Positions 47,460 to 57,003 of a DNA stretch of 61,475 bases are shown piece after piece (position 1 is the first letter of the stretch; each line of letters begins with the position of its first letter). This DNA is from Acidovorax sp. FJL06 (lineage in GTDB: Bacteria; Pseudomonadota; Gammaproteobacteria; Burkholderiales; Burkholderiaceae_C), in the NCBI RefSeq assembly GCF_003852545.1, contig NZ_QAJR01000016.1, positions 1 to 61,475 on the forward strand, written 5' to 3'. A program made the translations under genes and the position numbers. The notes below the pieces were generated by a model. It did not search any database. It was not told the origin of the DNA and saw only the letters and a program-made list of their open reading frames with translations.

Positions 47460-47624
47460 GGCGCGCGGGCACGCCCGCCCCGTCGATTGCCACCAGGCCA
47501 ACGCTGCGCCTGGCTCGGCGTGATTTATTGGCTCAGCTCCACACACCCGAGCGCACGTGGTGCTTCATTGCCCTGCGAGGGCCGTGCGCCTTGTGGAGGC
47601 GCGTACAGCCGCTCAAAGCGCGGC

Positions 47625-48782
47625 TTACAGCTTGAACGCCCCCACGGCTTGCTCCAGGTCGCGCGCCTGAGCGGTCAATGCGGAGGCCGTAGCCACGGCG
47701 CTCTGCACCAGCGCTGCCGTGTCCTGGGTCGTGCCGTCCATGTGGGCCACGGCCTGGTTCACGTGGCCGATGGCCTCGCTCTGTTCACGCAGGGCGATGG
47801 AGATTTCGCCCAGCAGCGCACTCACCTGGCCCACGGCGGTCACGATCTCTTCCATGGTCTTGCCGGCCTGGCCCACCTGGCCCGCGCCGCTTTCAACCTG
47901 CTCGACCGAAGCACTGATCAGCGCCTTGATTTCACGCGCGGCCACCGCGCTGCGCTGGGCCAGGTTGCGCACCTCGCTGGCCACCACGGCAAAGCCCCGG
48001 CCCTGCTCACCCGCACGGGCGGCCTCGACGGCGGCATTGAGCGCCAGGATGTTGGTCTGGAAGGCGATGCCTTCGATGACCTGGATGATGTCCACGATCT
48101 TGCGCGAGCTGCCGCTGATGGCCTGCATGGTCTGCACCACCTCGCCCACCACCGCGCCGCCGTGCCCGGCGATCTCCGAGGCCTTCACGGCCAGGTGGCT
48201 GGCGGAACTGGCGCGTTCGGCGTTCTGGCGCACGGTCGCCGTGAGCTGCTCCATGCTGGCGGCGGTTTCGGTGAGCGACGACACCTGGTCTTCGGCGCGG
48301 CGCGACAGGTCGGTGTTGCCATGGTCGATGCTGCTGGCAGAGGCGCTGATCGAATCGGCATCCTGCTTGATGCGCGAGACCAGGTCGGTCAGCGTGTCCT
48401 CCATGGTGCCCAGCGCGCCCAGCAGGCGGCCGAAATCGCCCTGCAGGTCAGAGTTGAACTCCTGGCTCAGGTCGCCCGAAGCCACGGTCTCCGCGATCAG
48501 GATGGCCTGGTTGAGCGGCGCCACGATGCTGCTGCGCAGGCTGACCACGGCCAGCAACGCCAGCACAAACACCACCAGGCTGCAGCCGATGGCCCACGCC
48601 CGCACGCTGCTGAGGTGCGCCTGCGCTGCCTGCACCTGCTGCGCCCCCACCGCCCCGCCCTGCAGGGCCTGCTCGGCCCCGCCAACGCCCGACAGCACCA
48701 TGGCCATCAACAACAGCACCAGCAAGGCCAGGCTGCCAAACGCCAGCACCAGGCGCGTTCCGATCTTCAGGTGGTTCAACAT
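47625..48782 (-). CDS. methyl-accepting chemotaxis protein with minimal periplasmic loop
   Basis: A 385-residue receptor. TM1 (about 11-33) and TM2 (about 62-82) are separated by only about 28 residues ([20 protein letters not shown]), far too short for a normal ligand-binding domain. A HAMP-like linker follows, then a full signalling domain with the conserved hairpin ([20 protein letters not shown]). There is no CheR/CheB tether at the C-terminus (VGAFKL). It may sense membrane or cytoplasmic signals. The start is the ATG at 48780-48782. It lies between yciO and the M50/trpS pair on the opposite strand. Confidence 0.92.
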   Translation of the reverse strand: MLNHLKIGTRLVLAFGSLALLVLLLMAMVLSGVGGAEQALQGGAVGAQQVQAAQAHLSSVRAWAIGCSLVVFVLALLAVVSLRSSIVAPLNQAILIAETVASGDLSQEFNSDLQGDFGRLLGALGTMEDTLTDLVSRIKQDADSISASASSIDHGNTDLSRRAEDQVSSLTETAASMEQLTATVRQNAERASSASHLAVKASEIAGHGGAVVGEVVQTMQAISGSSRKIVDIIQVIEGIAFQTNILALNAAVEAARAGEQGRGFAVVASEVRNLAQRSAVAAREIKALISASVEQVESGAGQVGQAGKTMEEIVTAVGQVSALLGEISIALREQSEAIGHVNQAVAHMDGTTQDTAALVQSAVATASALTAQARDLEQAVGAFKL

Positions 48783-49023
48783 GCGCTCAGAGTCTCCAGA
48801 ACTGTTGTTTTGATTTTGGGGCCCTGCGGGCATCGGCCACCGCCCGCCAAGCGTGGCCCCGGGGGCAACATCCGATGCTAGCAATGATCGCCCCGCCCGG
48901 GGCCCCGCCGGCATACGTACAACCCACAATCGGGCAAACACCGGGCAGGCCGGCAGCGGGCCCGTGGCCAGCGCACCGCGCGCCTGGCGGCGGGGGCGGC
49001 AGGCGGTCTGAGACAATCCGGGG

Positions 49024-49692
49024 GTGGACACCTCCAATCTCATCCAAACCGTTCTGATCTACGCCCTGCCGGTGCTGTTTGCCATCACCGTGCACGAGGC
49101 GGCCCATGGCTACGCAGCGCGCCACTTTGGCGACAACACCGCGTACATGATGGGGCGGATCACGCTCAACCCCTTCAAGCACATCGACCCGGTCGGCACC
49201 ATCCTGATGCCGCTGCTGCTGTACTTCGCCACCTCGGGCGCGTTCCTGTTCGGCTACGCCAAGCCGGTGCCGGTCAACTTCGGCAACCTGCGCAACCCCA
49301 AGAAGCACATGGTGTGGGTGGCCCTGGCGGGGCCGGCGTCCAACTTCATCCAGGCCGTCGCCTGGGCCGTGCTGCTGGTGTGCCTGGTGGGCTTTGGCGC
49401 GGACGAGCGCTTCTTCCTGGAGATGGCGCGCGCGGGCGTCATGGTCAACCTTGTGATGTGGGCCTTCAACCTGTTTCCGCTGCCGCCGCTCGATGGCGGG
49501 CGCATTCTGGTGGGGCTGCTGCCCTGGAAGCAGGCGCACATGGTGTCCCGCATCGAACCCTGGGGCTTTTTCATCGTGATGGGCCTGGTGATTGCGGGCG
49601 TGGTGGGCACGCTGTGGCTGCGCCCGCTGATGGCGCTGGGCTACAGCGCCATCAACCTGCTGCTCACGCCGCTGACGGCCCTGCTGCGTTAA
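49024..49692 (+). CDS. site-2 protease family protein (peptidase M50)
   Basis: A 222-residue integral-membrane metalloprotease with HEAAH (His24, Glu25, His28) in the first helix and the second metal motif [13 protein letters not shown]. Five to six hydrophobic helices are visible and there is no PDZ domain, which places it in the short FtsH-unrelated S2P group often found beside trpS. The start is a GTG at 49024; no upstream ATG fits. trpS follows 33 bases later and is probably co-transcribed. Confidence 0.92.
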   Translation: MDTSNLIQTVLIYALPVLFAITVHEAAHGYAARHFGDNTAYMMGRITLNPFKHIDPVGTILMPLLLYFATSGAFLFGYAKPVPVNFGNLRNPKKHMVWVALAGPASNFIQAVAWAVLLVCLVGFGADERFFLEMARAGVMVNLVMWAFNLFPLPPLDGGRILVGLLPWKQAHMVSRIEPWGFFIVMGLVIAGVVGTLWLRPLMALGYSAINLLLTPLTALLR

Positions 49693-49725
49693 TTTTTCTC
49701 TCTCTTTTTTGCTGACTTCGTTCCC

Positions 49726-51027
49726 ATGAGCACCACGCGTTTTCTCACCGGCATCACCACCACGGGCACGCCCCACCTGGGCAACTTTGTGGGCTCGATC
49801 CGCCCCTCGGTGGCGGCCAGCCTGCAGCCTGGCGTGCAAAGCTTCTACTTCCTGGCCGACTACCACGCACTCATCAAATGCGAAGACCCGGCGCGCATCC
49901 AGCGCTCCACGCTGGAGATCGCAGCCAGCTGGCTGGCGGCGGGCCTGAACCCCGAGAAGGTCACGTTCTACCGCCAGTCCGACATCCCCGAGATCCCCGA
50001 ACTGACCTGGCTGCTCACCTGCGTGACGGGCAAGGGCGTGCTCAACCGCGCCCATGCCTACAAGGCCAGCGTGGACAAGAACCAGGCCGCCGAACGCGAT
50101 GCCGACGACGGTGTGACGGCCGGCCTGTTCATGTACCCCGTGCTCATGGGCGCGGACATTTTGATGTTCAAGGCCCACAAGGTGCCCGTGGGCCGCGACC
50201 AGATCCAGCACATCGAAATGGCGCGCGACATGGCCGCGAGCTTCAACCACCTGTACGGCGAGCACTTCGTGCTGCCCGAGGCCGCCATTGACGACCATGT
50301 GGCCACGCTGCCCGGCCTGGACGGCCGCAAGATGAGCAAGAGCTACGACAACACCATCCCGCTGTTCAGCTCGCGCGAGCAGCTCAAGAAGCTCATCGGC
50401 TCCATCCTCACCGACTCCCGCGCGCCCGGCGAGGCCAAGGAGGTCGAAGGCTCAGCGCTGTTCCAGATCTACCAGGCCTTTGCCACGGCCGACGAGACCG
50501 AGGCGCTGCGCAAGGCCTATGCGGACGGCATTGCCTGGGGCGATGCCAAGCAGGTGCTGCTGGAGCGCGTGGACCAGGTGATTGCCCCCATGCGCGCGCA
50601 GTACGACGAGCTGATCCACAACCCGGCCCGCATCGAGCAGACCCTGCTGGCCGGCGCTGAGCGCGCGCGCGCGCTGGCCACGCCGTTCATCCGCGAGCTG
50701 CGCTCGGCCGTGGGCCTGCGCAGCCTGGCGCAGGCCACCACGGCCGCCAAGCCCGTGAAGGCCGCCAAGGCCGCCTTGCCCGCGTTCAAGCAGTACCGCG
50801 AGGCGGATGGCAAGTTCTATTTCAAGCTCGTGGCGGCGGACGGCCGGCTGCTGCTGCAAAGCACCGGCTTCGATGCGCCCAAGGACGCCGGGCAGGCCAT
50901 CGCCCAGCTGCAGAAGGACAGCACCGCACTGCACACCCTGGCGCCGCGCCTGGCCCCGGTGGAGGGCGTCCAGGCCGCCGAAGTCGCGGCCGCGCTGCAG
51001 GCCTTGGCCGACGCGGCTGCCGCCTGA
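49726..51027 (+). CDS. trpS: tryptophanyl-tRNA synthetase with C-terminal YegP-like extension
   Basis: A 433-residue class I synthetase that charges tRNA-Trp. The HIGH-type motif is TGTPHLGN (residues 13-20) and KMSKS is at 202-206. The catalytic protein ends near residue 335, the usual full length. The remaining about 95 residues are an Ala/Lys linker and a domain reading DGKFYFKLVAADGRLLLQST plus GFDAPKDAGQAIAQLQ. That pattern resembles the YegP/DUF1508 fold. A terminator follows at 51049. Confidence 0.95.
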   Translation: MSTTRFLTGITTTGTPHLGNFVGSIRPSVAASLQPGVQSFYFLADYHALIKCEDPARIQRSTLEIAASWLAAGLNPEKVTFYRQSDIPEIPELTWLLTCVTGKGVLNRAHAYKASVDKNQAAERDADDGVTAGLFMYPVLMGADILMFKAHKVPVGRDQIQHIEMARDMAASFNHLYGEHFVLPEAAIDDHVATLPGLDGRKMSKSYDNTIPLFSSREQLKKLIGSILTDSRAPGEAKEVEGSALFQIYQAFATADETEALRKAYADGIAWGDAKQVLLERVDQVIAPMRAQYDELIHNPARIEQTLLAGAERARALATPFIRELRSAVGLRSLAQATTAAKPVKAAKAALPAFKQYREADGKFYFKLVAADGRLLLQSTGFDAPKDAGQAIAQLQKDSTALHTLAPRLAPVEGVQAAEVAAALQALADAAAA

Positions 51028-51048
51028 CCGCCTCCGTCCCCCCGCTGC

Positions 51049-51078
51049 AAAGCCCCGTGCCACCGGCCGGGGCTTTTT
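51049..51078 (+). terminator. intrinsic terminator after trpS
   Basis: A 9-bp stem (aaagccccg and cggggcttt) with a 10-nt loop, followed by T residues to 51078. It lies 22 bases after the trpS stop codon. Confidence 0.85.
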
Positions 51079-51093
51079 CGTTTGCTCATTTTT

Positions 51094-51131
51094 TAATAGC
51101 TTATAGCGCTTATCCAGCAAGCGCTACAGCC
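51094..51131. repeat. dispersed short palindromic element (tagcgctt family), reference copy
   Basis: The core tagcgctt-atccagc-aagcgcta (51104-51126) has perfect 8-nt arms and a 7-nt loop, preceded by ttaatagctta. It occupies the convergent gap between trpS and the FecR-barrel gene, 10 bases before the latter's stop. It is the cleanest of several related copies in the window. Confidence 0.7.
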
Positions 51132-51141
51132 CAAAACGGCA

Positions 51142-54100
51142 TCAATCCCTGTAGCGCACCAACGCCCACAGCGTGGGCCGCTCGCCCTGGCGCAGGCCCG
51201 TCTGCACGGTGCCGGTGAAGCTCCAGCGCCGGTCCAGCGATTCCCAGCCATGGGCCAGGGCCAGGCCCCAGCCCGGGGGGCGCAGCACGGTATGGGCCTC
51301 GTCGGCATAGCGGGTGCCGCGCCAGGTCATGCGCAGCAGCGAAAAGCTGCGCCCCTCATGCCGCCAGGTGGTCTGGCCCAGCACCACATGGCGCGCAAAG
51401 CCGGGCAGCTGCAGGCCCGCCAAACCCGCGCCTGTGTTGCGCGATTCGGTGTGGATGTAGCTGCCCAGCACGCTCCAGCGCGGCGAGAGCAGGTGGTTGG
51501 CGGACACGCTGGCCTGCACCAGCTGGCCCTGGCCGAAGACCGGCGTCTGCTCATAGGTGTTGAGCGTGGTCTGCGCGTTGAGCACCACGGGCGCGATGGT
51601 GGCCACGTTGTCGAACAGCGCACCGGTGTTCTGCGCAAACAGCCTGCCGCTGCGCGTGGCCGGGTTGCTGATGCGCTGGCCCGACAGGCTGGCCCCCAGG
51701 AACGTGCTGGCGTCCAGCTCCCAATCGAGCTGCACCGCGTGCTTGCGCGCGTAGCTGCCCGCCAGCAGGTACTGGTTGTCCACCGCAATGGCACCGGTGG
51801 ACACGGGTGCCAGCGTGTGCGTGCCGGGTGCGCGCAGGCTTTCCTGGTAGGCCCAGTGCAGCGCCCGGCCAGGGCCCAGGCGCAGGCTGGCGCCCAGGCG
51901 GGGCAGCAGGCGGCGGCGGAGCACCGCACCATCCTCGATGGGGTCCAGCAGGTCCTGCCCCGTGGCCGTGTCGGTGTAGCGGTTGCTCTGCCGCAGCGCC
52001 AGGCGGGGCCCGTAGGCCTCGGCCATCCAGCTCCAGGCGCCGCTGCGCCATTCGCCCGCCGCCCAGGGCATGCTGTAGCGCTCGGTGTTCCGGTTGGGCG
52101 TGGTGATGGTGGCGTCGGCAATGGCGCTGCCGCTGTCGCGGTCCACCCGCTCCCAGCCCAGGCTCAGGCGGTGCGGGCCCCACAGCAGGGTGTGGCGCAG
52201 GAACAGGCCCTGCTCGTCGCTGGCGTAGCGGTAGCCCTGCGGGCCCCAGCGCGCGTCGTCCAGCACCAGGCCCACGGTCTGGCGGCCGCTGTGGGCCTTG
52301 ATCCAGGTCTGGCTCTCGGCCGACCAGCGCCACGAGGCCCCTACGTCGGTGCGGCGCGTGCGCGTTTCGGCACCGCCCGTGAAGGCGATGCCGTTGCCGA
52401 AGTCGAGCCCGTCCGGGAACCGGTAGCGCAGCGTGGTGTCGCCATGCAGCGCAAACAGCGCAAGGCTCTCGGTGGGCCTGGCGCCCACCGCCAGGTCAAT
52501 GCCGGGGGACGACAGCCGGTAGCGCGTGGTGGGCGGCCCCTCGCGCGGCCACATCTGCACGTCGTTGGCGCGCACCAGCCAGGCCACAGGCATCCCGGTG
52601 GCGGCCAGGCCCCGGTGGCCCAGGTCCACCGTGGCGTTGTGGCGCAGCGGGTTGCGTTCGGCACTGGCGCCGGCCGTCCATTCGCTGCCGGTGGCCAGCA
52701 TCAGCGGCGCGCGCTTGTCGCTGGCGCCGAACACCGTGGGGTCGGTGAGGTAGCCCTGGAAGAGTTCGGAGCGGCGGCTGAAGTCGCTCTCGTACCGGTC
52801 GGCCAAAAAGAAGTGGCTGCCCGCCCACAGCGGGTAGTACGAGGCATTGGCGTAGGCCCGGGCCCAGTGCTCCATGCCGAAGTCGCCCAGTGCCTTGCCC
52901 AGGTTGGCCGAGCCCTGGCTGTCCGACGCCAGGGGGTTGAGCGACTTGAGGTACGGCAGGCGCACAAGCGCCTCGCGCGCGGCAGCGATGGCCGCCACGG
53001 GCTCGCCGCTGTCGTTGCGCAGCATGGCTTCGATCTGCCAGGGCCAGGGGTCGCGCGGGTCGGCCAGGCGCGCGCGGTCCAGCGCATCGAGCGCGGCGGC
53101 GCGCTCGCCCAGCGTGTATTCGGCCACGGCCAGCCAGACCTGGGCGCGGGCGTAGCGCGGCTCGATCACCAGGGCCTTGAGCAGCTGGGTGCGCGCCGCC
53201 TCGGCATCGCCTTGCTTGAGGGCCAGCAGGCCCGCGCCGGCCAGGCTCACGTAGTCGTCGCCTGCCTGGGCCAGCGCGGCGTCCAGCCCGGCGCGCGCCT
53301 CGGCCAGCTGCAGGGCCTCGGTGGCCGCCGTGGCCCACTCGCCCCGGTAGGCGGGGTGGCCGGGCGCCAAGGCCACGGTCTGCGCCAGCGCCGCGCGGGC
53401 CGCCCGCAGGTCGCCCCGCTCTTGCAGCGCACGCCCCAGGCCCCACAGGCCGGCGGCACGCTCGGCATCCCCCTCGGCGCGGGCCACGGCCTCGCGGTAC
53501 AGCGCCAGGGCGGCCTCGGCCTGCCCTTCCAGGCGGTGCCAGTCGGCATCGGCCTGCAACAAAGGGGCCGACTGGGGAGCCACGGCCCGGGTGGTGTCCA
53601 GCCAGTGGCGCGCCTGTGCCTGGCGGTCCAGGGCCATGAGCAAATCGGCCCGGCGCGCGGCGGTGCGCGGGTCTTGCGTGCCTGGCCAGGCCTGGGCCAG
53701 GCGGTCTTGTGCGGCGTCGAGCTGGCCATCGACCACATCCAGGTCCGCCAGCACCAGGGCCGCCACCGCCGCATGCGCGCCCGCTGCTGGCATGGCCAGC
53801 AGCCTTGCGCGCGCCTGCGGCCATTGCCCGGCCTGCAGCTCGGCGCGCACGGCAGCCAGCGGCCCGGCCAGGCCGGGCTGCTGGAACTCCGCCCAGCGCG
53901 TTGCGTCGCCCGGGTAGGCGGCCACCCACTGCACACGCTCGCGGGGGTTGACCAGCACGCGCTTGACGGGGGCCCGCCCCGGCTCCACAACGCCCTGCTC
54001 TGCCGGGCCCAGTTGCACGCTGCCCTGGGCGTTGGACAGCTCGACCAGCCCCGAGAGCACGGTGAGCGTGGTGCGCCCCTGCGCGTCCACCTCCACATCC

Positions 54101-54537
54101 CAGTCGGTGCCACGCACCACGGCCAGGGCGGCCGGGGTCTGCAGCTGCAAGGCGGCCGGGGTTTTCTTGGTGCGGGCCCACAGGCGCCCGGCGGCCAACT
54201 CCAGCAGCGTGCGCTGGGGCTGCGATTCGCACAGCCGCACCTGGGCGTTGGCCGACAGGCGGATCTGCGTGCGGTCGGCCAGCAGCAGGGCGGCGGACGA
54301 CAGCGCCAGGGTGCGCAGGTCGGCCCCGGCCCCGAGCTGCTGTGCCAGCGCGGCGGGCGACCAGGGCTCCACCCCGGGCGCACGGGTCTGGCCCTGGCCT
54401 GCCAGCGCCACGATCTGCGCCGCAGACATGCCGGGCGCAGGCGCAACGCCGGCGCACTGCGCCCAGGCCGCCGGGCTGGCGAACGCGCTCAGCGCCAGGC
54501 CCCAGGGGGTCCACCCAAAGAAGCGATGTGACGGCAT
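51142..54537 (-). CDS. secreted FecR-TPR protein with C-terminal outer-membrane beta-barrel
   Basis: A 1131-residue protein. Signal peptide (1-26, ending SPAAWA), FecR domain (about 75-190; VVRGTDWDVEVDAQGRTTLT and VLSGLVELSNAQG), a TPR-rich region (about 225-520), then about 560 residues of alternating short polar/aromatic strands (WIKAHSGRQTVGLVLDDARW, RHTLLWGPHRLSLGWERVDR) typical of a TonB-receptor-type barrel but without a plug domain. The chain ends LVRYRD, not in the usual terminal aromatic. I chose the ATG at 54535-54537 (AAAGG 7 bases before) over one 15 bases upstream. It follows the CHASE2 cyclase gene by 30 bases, so they form an operon. Function unknown; envelope sensing or export is an inference. 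Confidence 0.82.
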   Translation of the reverse strand: MPSHRFFGWTPWGLALSAFASPAAWAQCAGVAPAPGMSAAQIVALAGQGQTRAPGVEPWSPAALAQQLGAGADLRTLALSSAALLLADRTQIRLSANAQVRLCESQPQRTLLELAAGRLWARTKKTPAALQLQTPAALAVVRGTDWDVEVDAQGRTTLTVLSGLVELSNAQGSVQLGPAEQGVVEPGRAPVKRVLVNPRERVQWVAAYPGDATRWAEFQQPGLAGPLAAVRAELQAGQWPQARARLLAMPAAGAHAAVAALVLADLDVVDGQLDAAQDRLAQAWPGTQDPRTAARRADLLMALDRQAQARHWLDTTRAVAPQSAPLLQADADWHRLEGQAEAALALYREAVARAEGDAERAAGLWGLGRALQERGDLRAARAALAQTVALAPGHPAYRGEWATAATEALQLAEARAGLDAALAQAGDDYVSLAGAGLLALKQGDAEAARTQLLKALVIEPRYARAQVWLAVAEYTLGERAAALDALDRARLADPRDPWPWQIEAMLRNDSGEPVAAIAAAREALVRLPYLKSLNPLASDSQGSANLGKALGDFGMEHWARAYANASYYPLWAGSHFFLADRYESDFSRRSELFQGYLTDPTVFGASDKRAPLMLATGSEWTAGASAERNPLRHNATVDLGHRGLAATGMPVAWLVRANDVQMWPREGPPTTRYRLSSPGIDLAVGARPTESLALFALHGDTTLRYRFPDGLDFGNGIAFTGGAETRTRRTDVGASWRWSAESQTWIKAHSGRQTVGLVLDDARWGPQGYRYASDEQGLFLRHTLLWGPHRLSLGWERVDRDSGSAIADATITTPNRNTERYSMPWAAGEWRSGAWSWMAEAYGPRLALRQSNRYTDTATGQDLLDPIEDGAVLRRRLLPRLGASLRLGPGRALHWAYQESLRAPGTHTLAPVSTGAIAVDNQYLLAGSYARKHAVQLDWELDASTFLGASLSGQRISNPATRSGRLFAQNTGALFDNVATIAPVVLNAQTTLNTYEQTPVFGQGQLVQASVSANHLLSPRWSVLGSYIHTESRNTGAGLAGLQLPGFARHVVLGQTTWRHEGRSFSLLRMTWRGTRYADEAHTVLRPPGWGLALAHGWESLDRRWSFTGTVQTGLRQGERPTLWALVRYRD

Positions 54538-54567
54538 GGTGTGGCCTTTCATCGTGAAAGTCGGGGT

Positions 54568-56550
54568 CTATTTGTCGAGTGCCCGGGCCGCAAACGGCAG
54601 CGGCACAACACAGGCCTGCGCTGCGGCATCGGCCAGGGCCTGCACCCGGGCGGCCAGTTGGTTGGCCTGCGGCCCCCACTGCGGCGCATGCCCTTGTGCC
54701 TGGGCCTGCCATTGGGCACAGCGCGCCAGGGCCGGGCCCCACTCGGCGGCCTGCAGGTGGAGGTGCAGCGCCTGGCTGGTGGCCACCAGCGCGGCGTCGT
54801 CGCAGGGGGTGTACACATCCAGCCCCGCGCTGCGCCCGGCCAGCACCACGGTGTCGAGCCAGAGCAGGCGCGCGTGCTCCGGGGCCCCGGCGGGCAGGGC
54901 CGCGCGCGTAGCGCCGGAGAGCAGGATGCCGGTGCCAAAGGCCTTGTTGGCCCCTTCCAGCCGCGCGGCGGTGTTCACCGCGTCGCCCACAGCGGTGTAG
55001 GTGAAGCGTTCGTGCGAGCCCAGGTGGCCCACCGCCGCCTCACCCGTGTGCAGGCCGATGCGCAGCTGCACCTGCGCAAACGGCGTGCCCGCCCACTGCG
55101 CGCGCAGGGCCACCATCTCGGCCTGCATGGCCTGGGCGCAGGCCAGCGCACGCGCCGCATGGGCGGGTTCGGGCAGGGGCGCGTTCCAGAAGGCCATGAC
55201 GGCATCGCCAATGAACTTGTCGAGCGTGCCGCCATGCTGGTGCACGGTGCGGGTCATGCGCGAAAAATAGGCGTTGAGCGCCTGGGCCACGGCCTCGGGC
55301 GGCAGGCACTCGCTGGCCGCCGTGAACCCGGCCAGGTCAGAGAACAACAGGGTCAGCACCCGGCGCTCGCCCTGCAGGGCCGGGGCCGCGCCCTCGGCCA
55401 CCAGCGCATCGACCACGGCGGGCGGCAGATAGCGGGCAAAGTCGGCGCGCAGTTGCTCGCGGCGGCGGTGTTCGCGCCAGTAGCTGTCGGCCGCCCCCAC
55501 ATTGAAGTGCAGCGCCAGGCCCACCAGCGTGGGCAGCGCGCTCCACCACAGGCCCGCCACAAAAGCCCACAGCCCGGCCCCCATGGCCAGCAAGGCCCAC
55601 AAGGCACTGAGCCATGCGGCCCGGCCGCCGCGCCAGCGGCGTGTGAGCACCACCACCGCGCCTACCGCCAGCACGGCCTGCAAGAACGGCCCCAGGGGAT
55701 GCGCGGGCCGGACCCAGTCGCCCGCCAGCCCGTTGATCAGCGCCGTGGCATGCACCAGCACGCCGGACTGGGTGCCGCCGCCCAGCACGCGCAAGGGGGT
55801 GGCGAACTGGTCCACGCCCTCCACCGGGGTGTTCTGCCCCAGCAGCAGCACCCGGCCTTGCAGGGCGCCCGGCGCCAGCATGCGCGCGGGCTCCAGCGCC
55901 TGGGTGTAGTGGGCATAGGGCAAGGGCAGCTCGGGCGCGTAGTAGCGCAGCAGCGCGCCCTCGGGGGGCGGGGCCACAGCACGCCCGGCGGCCTGGGCCA
56001 GCACGCGCCACAGCGCCGTGTCGTGCACCGGGGCGCGGCGCAGCACGCCATCGCCGTCCAGGTCCACAGCCACGCTGCCCTGGCGGGCGCTGGGGAAGAC
56101 AGAGGGCACGGTCTGCCGGTACTGCGCCACCTGCGAGCTGGGCACCGCCACCTCGGCCGTGGCCAGCACCACGGGCATGCGCCCTTGCAGCGCGGCGGCC
56201 AGGACGGCGTCATCCTCGGGCGTCTGGGGCGCGGCAAACAGCATGTCGATGCCCAGCGCGGCTGCGCCTGCGGCCGATACGGCATCTACCAGCTGCGCAT
56301 GCAGGCGGCGCGGCAGGGGCGGGCTGCGGTTCAGCGCCGCCAGGCTGGGCTCGTCGAGCCCCACCACCAGCACGCCCACATCGGGCCGCACCGGGGCCGT
56401 GAAGCTGGCCAGCAGGTCGTATTCCAGCCGCTGCAGCGGCGCCCACACCGGCAGCGCCTGCAGCACAGCCAGCAGGCCCAACGACAGCAGCATTCGGAGC
56501 GTCCAGGCGCGCCAGGCGTCTTGTGTGACCGGTGCTTGCGTGCCTGCCAT
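54568..56550 (-). CDS. CHASE2-domain class III adenylate cyclase
   Basis: A 660-residue membrane enzyme: TM1 (about 17-36), extracytoplasmic CHASE2 sensor (about 40-280), three TM helices (about 285-350), then a class III cyclase domain (about 395-580). Metal residues are Asp405 (FSDLAGFT) and Asp449 (DKFIGDAVMAFW). The base-selecting pair reads Lys445 and Thr519, and the transition-state pair is Asn526 and Arg530 (AVGDAVNTAARLE). A Lys/Thr pair is typical of class IIIb adenylate cyclases. About 80 helical residues follow. The start is MAGTQAP at 56548-56550. The FecR-barrel gene is downstream in the same operon. Confidence 0.92.
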   Translation of the reverse strand: MAGTQAPVTQDAWRAWTLRMLLSLGLLAVLQALPVWAPLQRLEYDLLASFTAPVRPDVGVLVVGLDEPSLAALNRSPPLPRRLHAQLVDAVSAAGAAALGIDMLFAAPQTPEDDAVLAAALQGRMPVVLATAEVAVPSSQVAQYRQTVPSVFPSARQGSVAVDLDGDGVLRRAPVHDTALWRVLAQAAGRAVAPPPEGALLRYYAPELPLPYAHYTQALEPARMLAPGALQGRVLLLGQNTPVEGVDQFATPLRVLGGGTQSGVLVHATALINGLAGDWVRPAHPLGPFLQAVLAVGAVVVLTRRWRGGRAAWLSALWALLAMGAGLWAFVAGLWWSALPTLVGLALHFNVGAADSYWREHRRREQLRADFARYLPPAVVDALVAEGAAPALQGERRVLTLLFSDLAGFTAASECLPPEAVAQALNAYFSRMTRTVHQHGGTLDKFIGDAVMAFWNAPLPEPAHAARALACAQAMQAEMVALRAQWAGTPFAQVQLRIGLHTGEAAVGHLGSHERFTYTAVGDAVNTAARLEGANKAFGTGILLSGATRAALPAGAPEHARLLWLDTVVLAGRSAGLDVYTPCDDAALVATSQALHLHLQAAEWGPALARCAQWQAQAQGHAPQWGPQANQLAARVQALADAAAQACVVPLPFAARALDK

Positions 56551-56742
56551 CCCGCCCCCTTTTCTGCCAGCCCTGGCAACGATGCAGCCCTGCTGGCTCT
56601 GTGCACTGTAGTGCGTCCTCCCCCGCATGCACAGCGGGGATACACGGAAAAACGCCCAGGGCGCGGCCCACGCCACCGGGCCCTGGTGCCGCCTGCAACG
56701 GGGCCCTTAAACTGGGCGCCTGGACCTGTTCTGGAGAACCCC

Positions 56743-57003
56743 ATGAAACTGCTGTGTGCCTCGGTCTCTGTGCTTGCCATGCTGGCCGGCTGCAACGCCA
56801 CCAACCCCTACCACCCCTCGGGCCCCATGGCCTCGGGCCGGGACCGCACCTTCAGCGTGCCGGTGTATGGGCCGGACACCTCCCAGGCCCACGCGGCCGC
56901 CAGCCGCGAGTGCCAGCGCATGGCCTTGCACGCCAAGCTGCTGCGCAACGACGGCTCGCGCTTGGTCTTCGAATGCGTGAGCGAACTGCCTGACAAGCCT
57001 TGA
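56743..57003 (+). CDS. small lipoprotein, unknown function
   Basis: An 86-residue protein with a short lipoprotein signal peptide (MKLLCASVSVLAMLAGC; Cys17). The mature part has two further cysteines (RECQRM and FECVSE) that may pair, and no domain that I recognise. The RBS ctggag precedes the ATG. The stop overlaps the next start by one base (TGATG), so it is coupled to the FGE-like lipoprotein gene. It is divergent from the CHASE2 cyclase operon (192-base gap). Confidence 0.8.
   Translation: MKLLCASVSVLAMLAGCNATNPYHPSGPMASGRDRTFSVPVYGPDTSQAHAAASRECQRMALHAKLLRNDGSRLVFECVSELPDKP

Noticed and set aside
51250-54531. 1093-codon open frame on the plus strand opposite the FecR-barrel gene
   Set aside because: It has low-complexity Gly/Ala/Gln/Arg composition, no domain and no RBS. 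The minus-strand protein has a signal peptide and FecR/TPR features.
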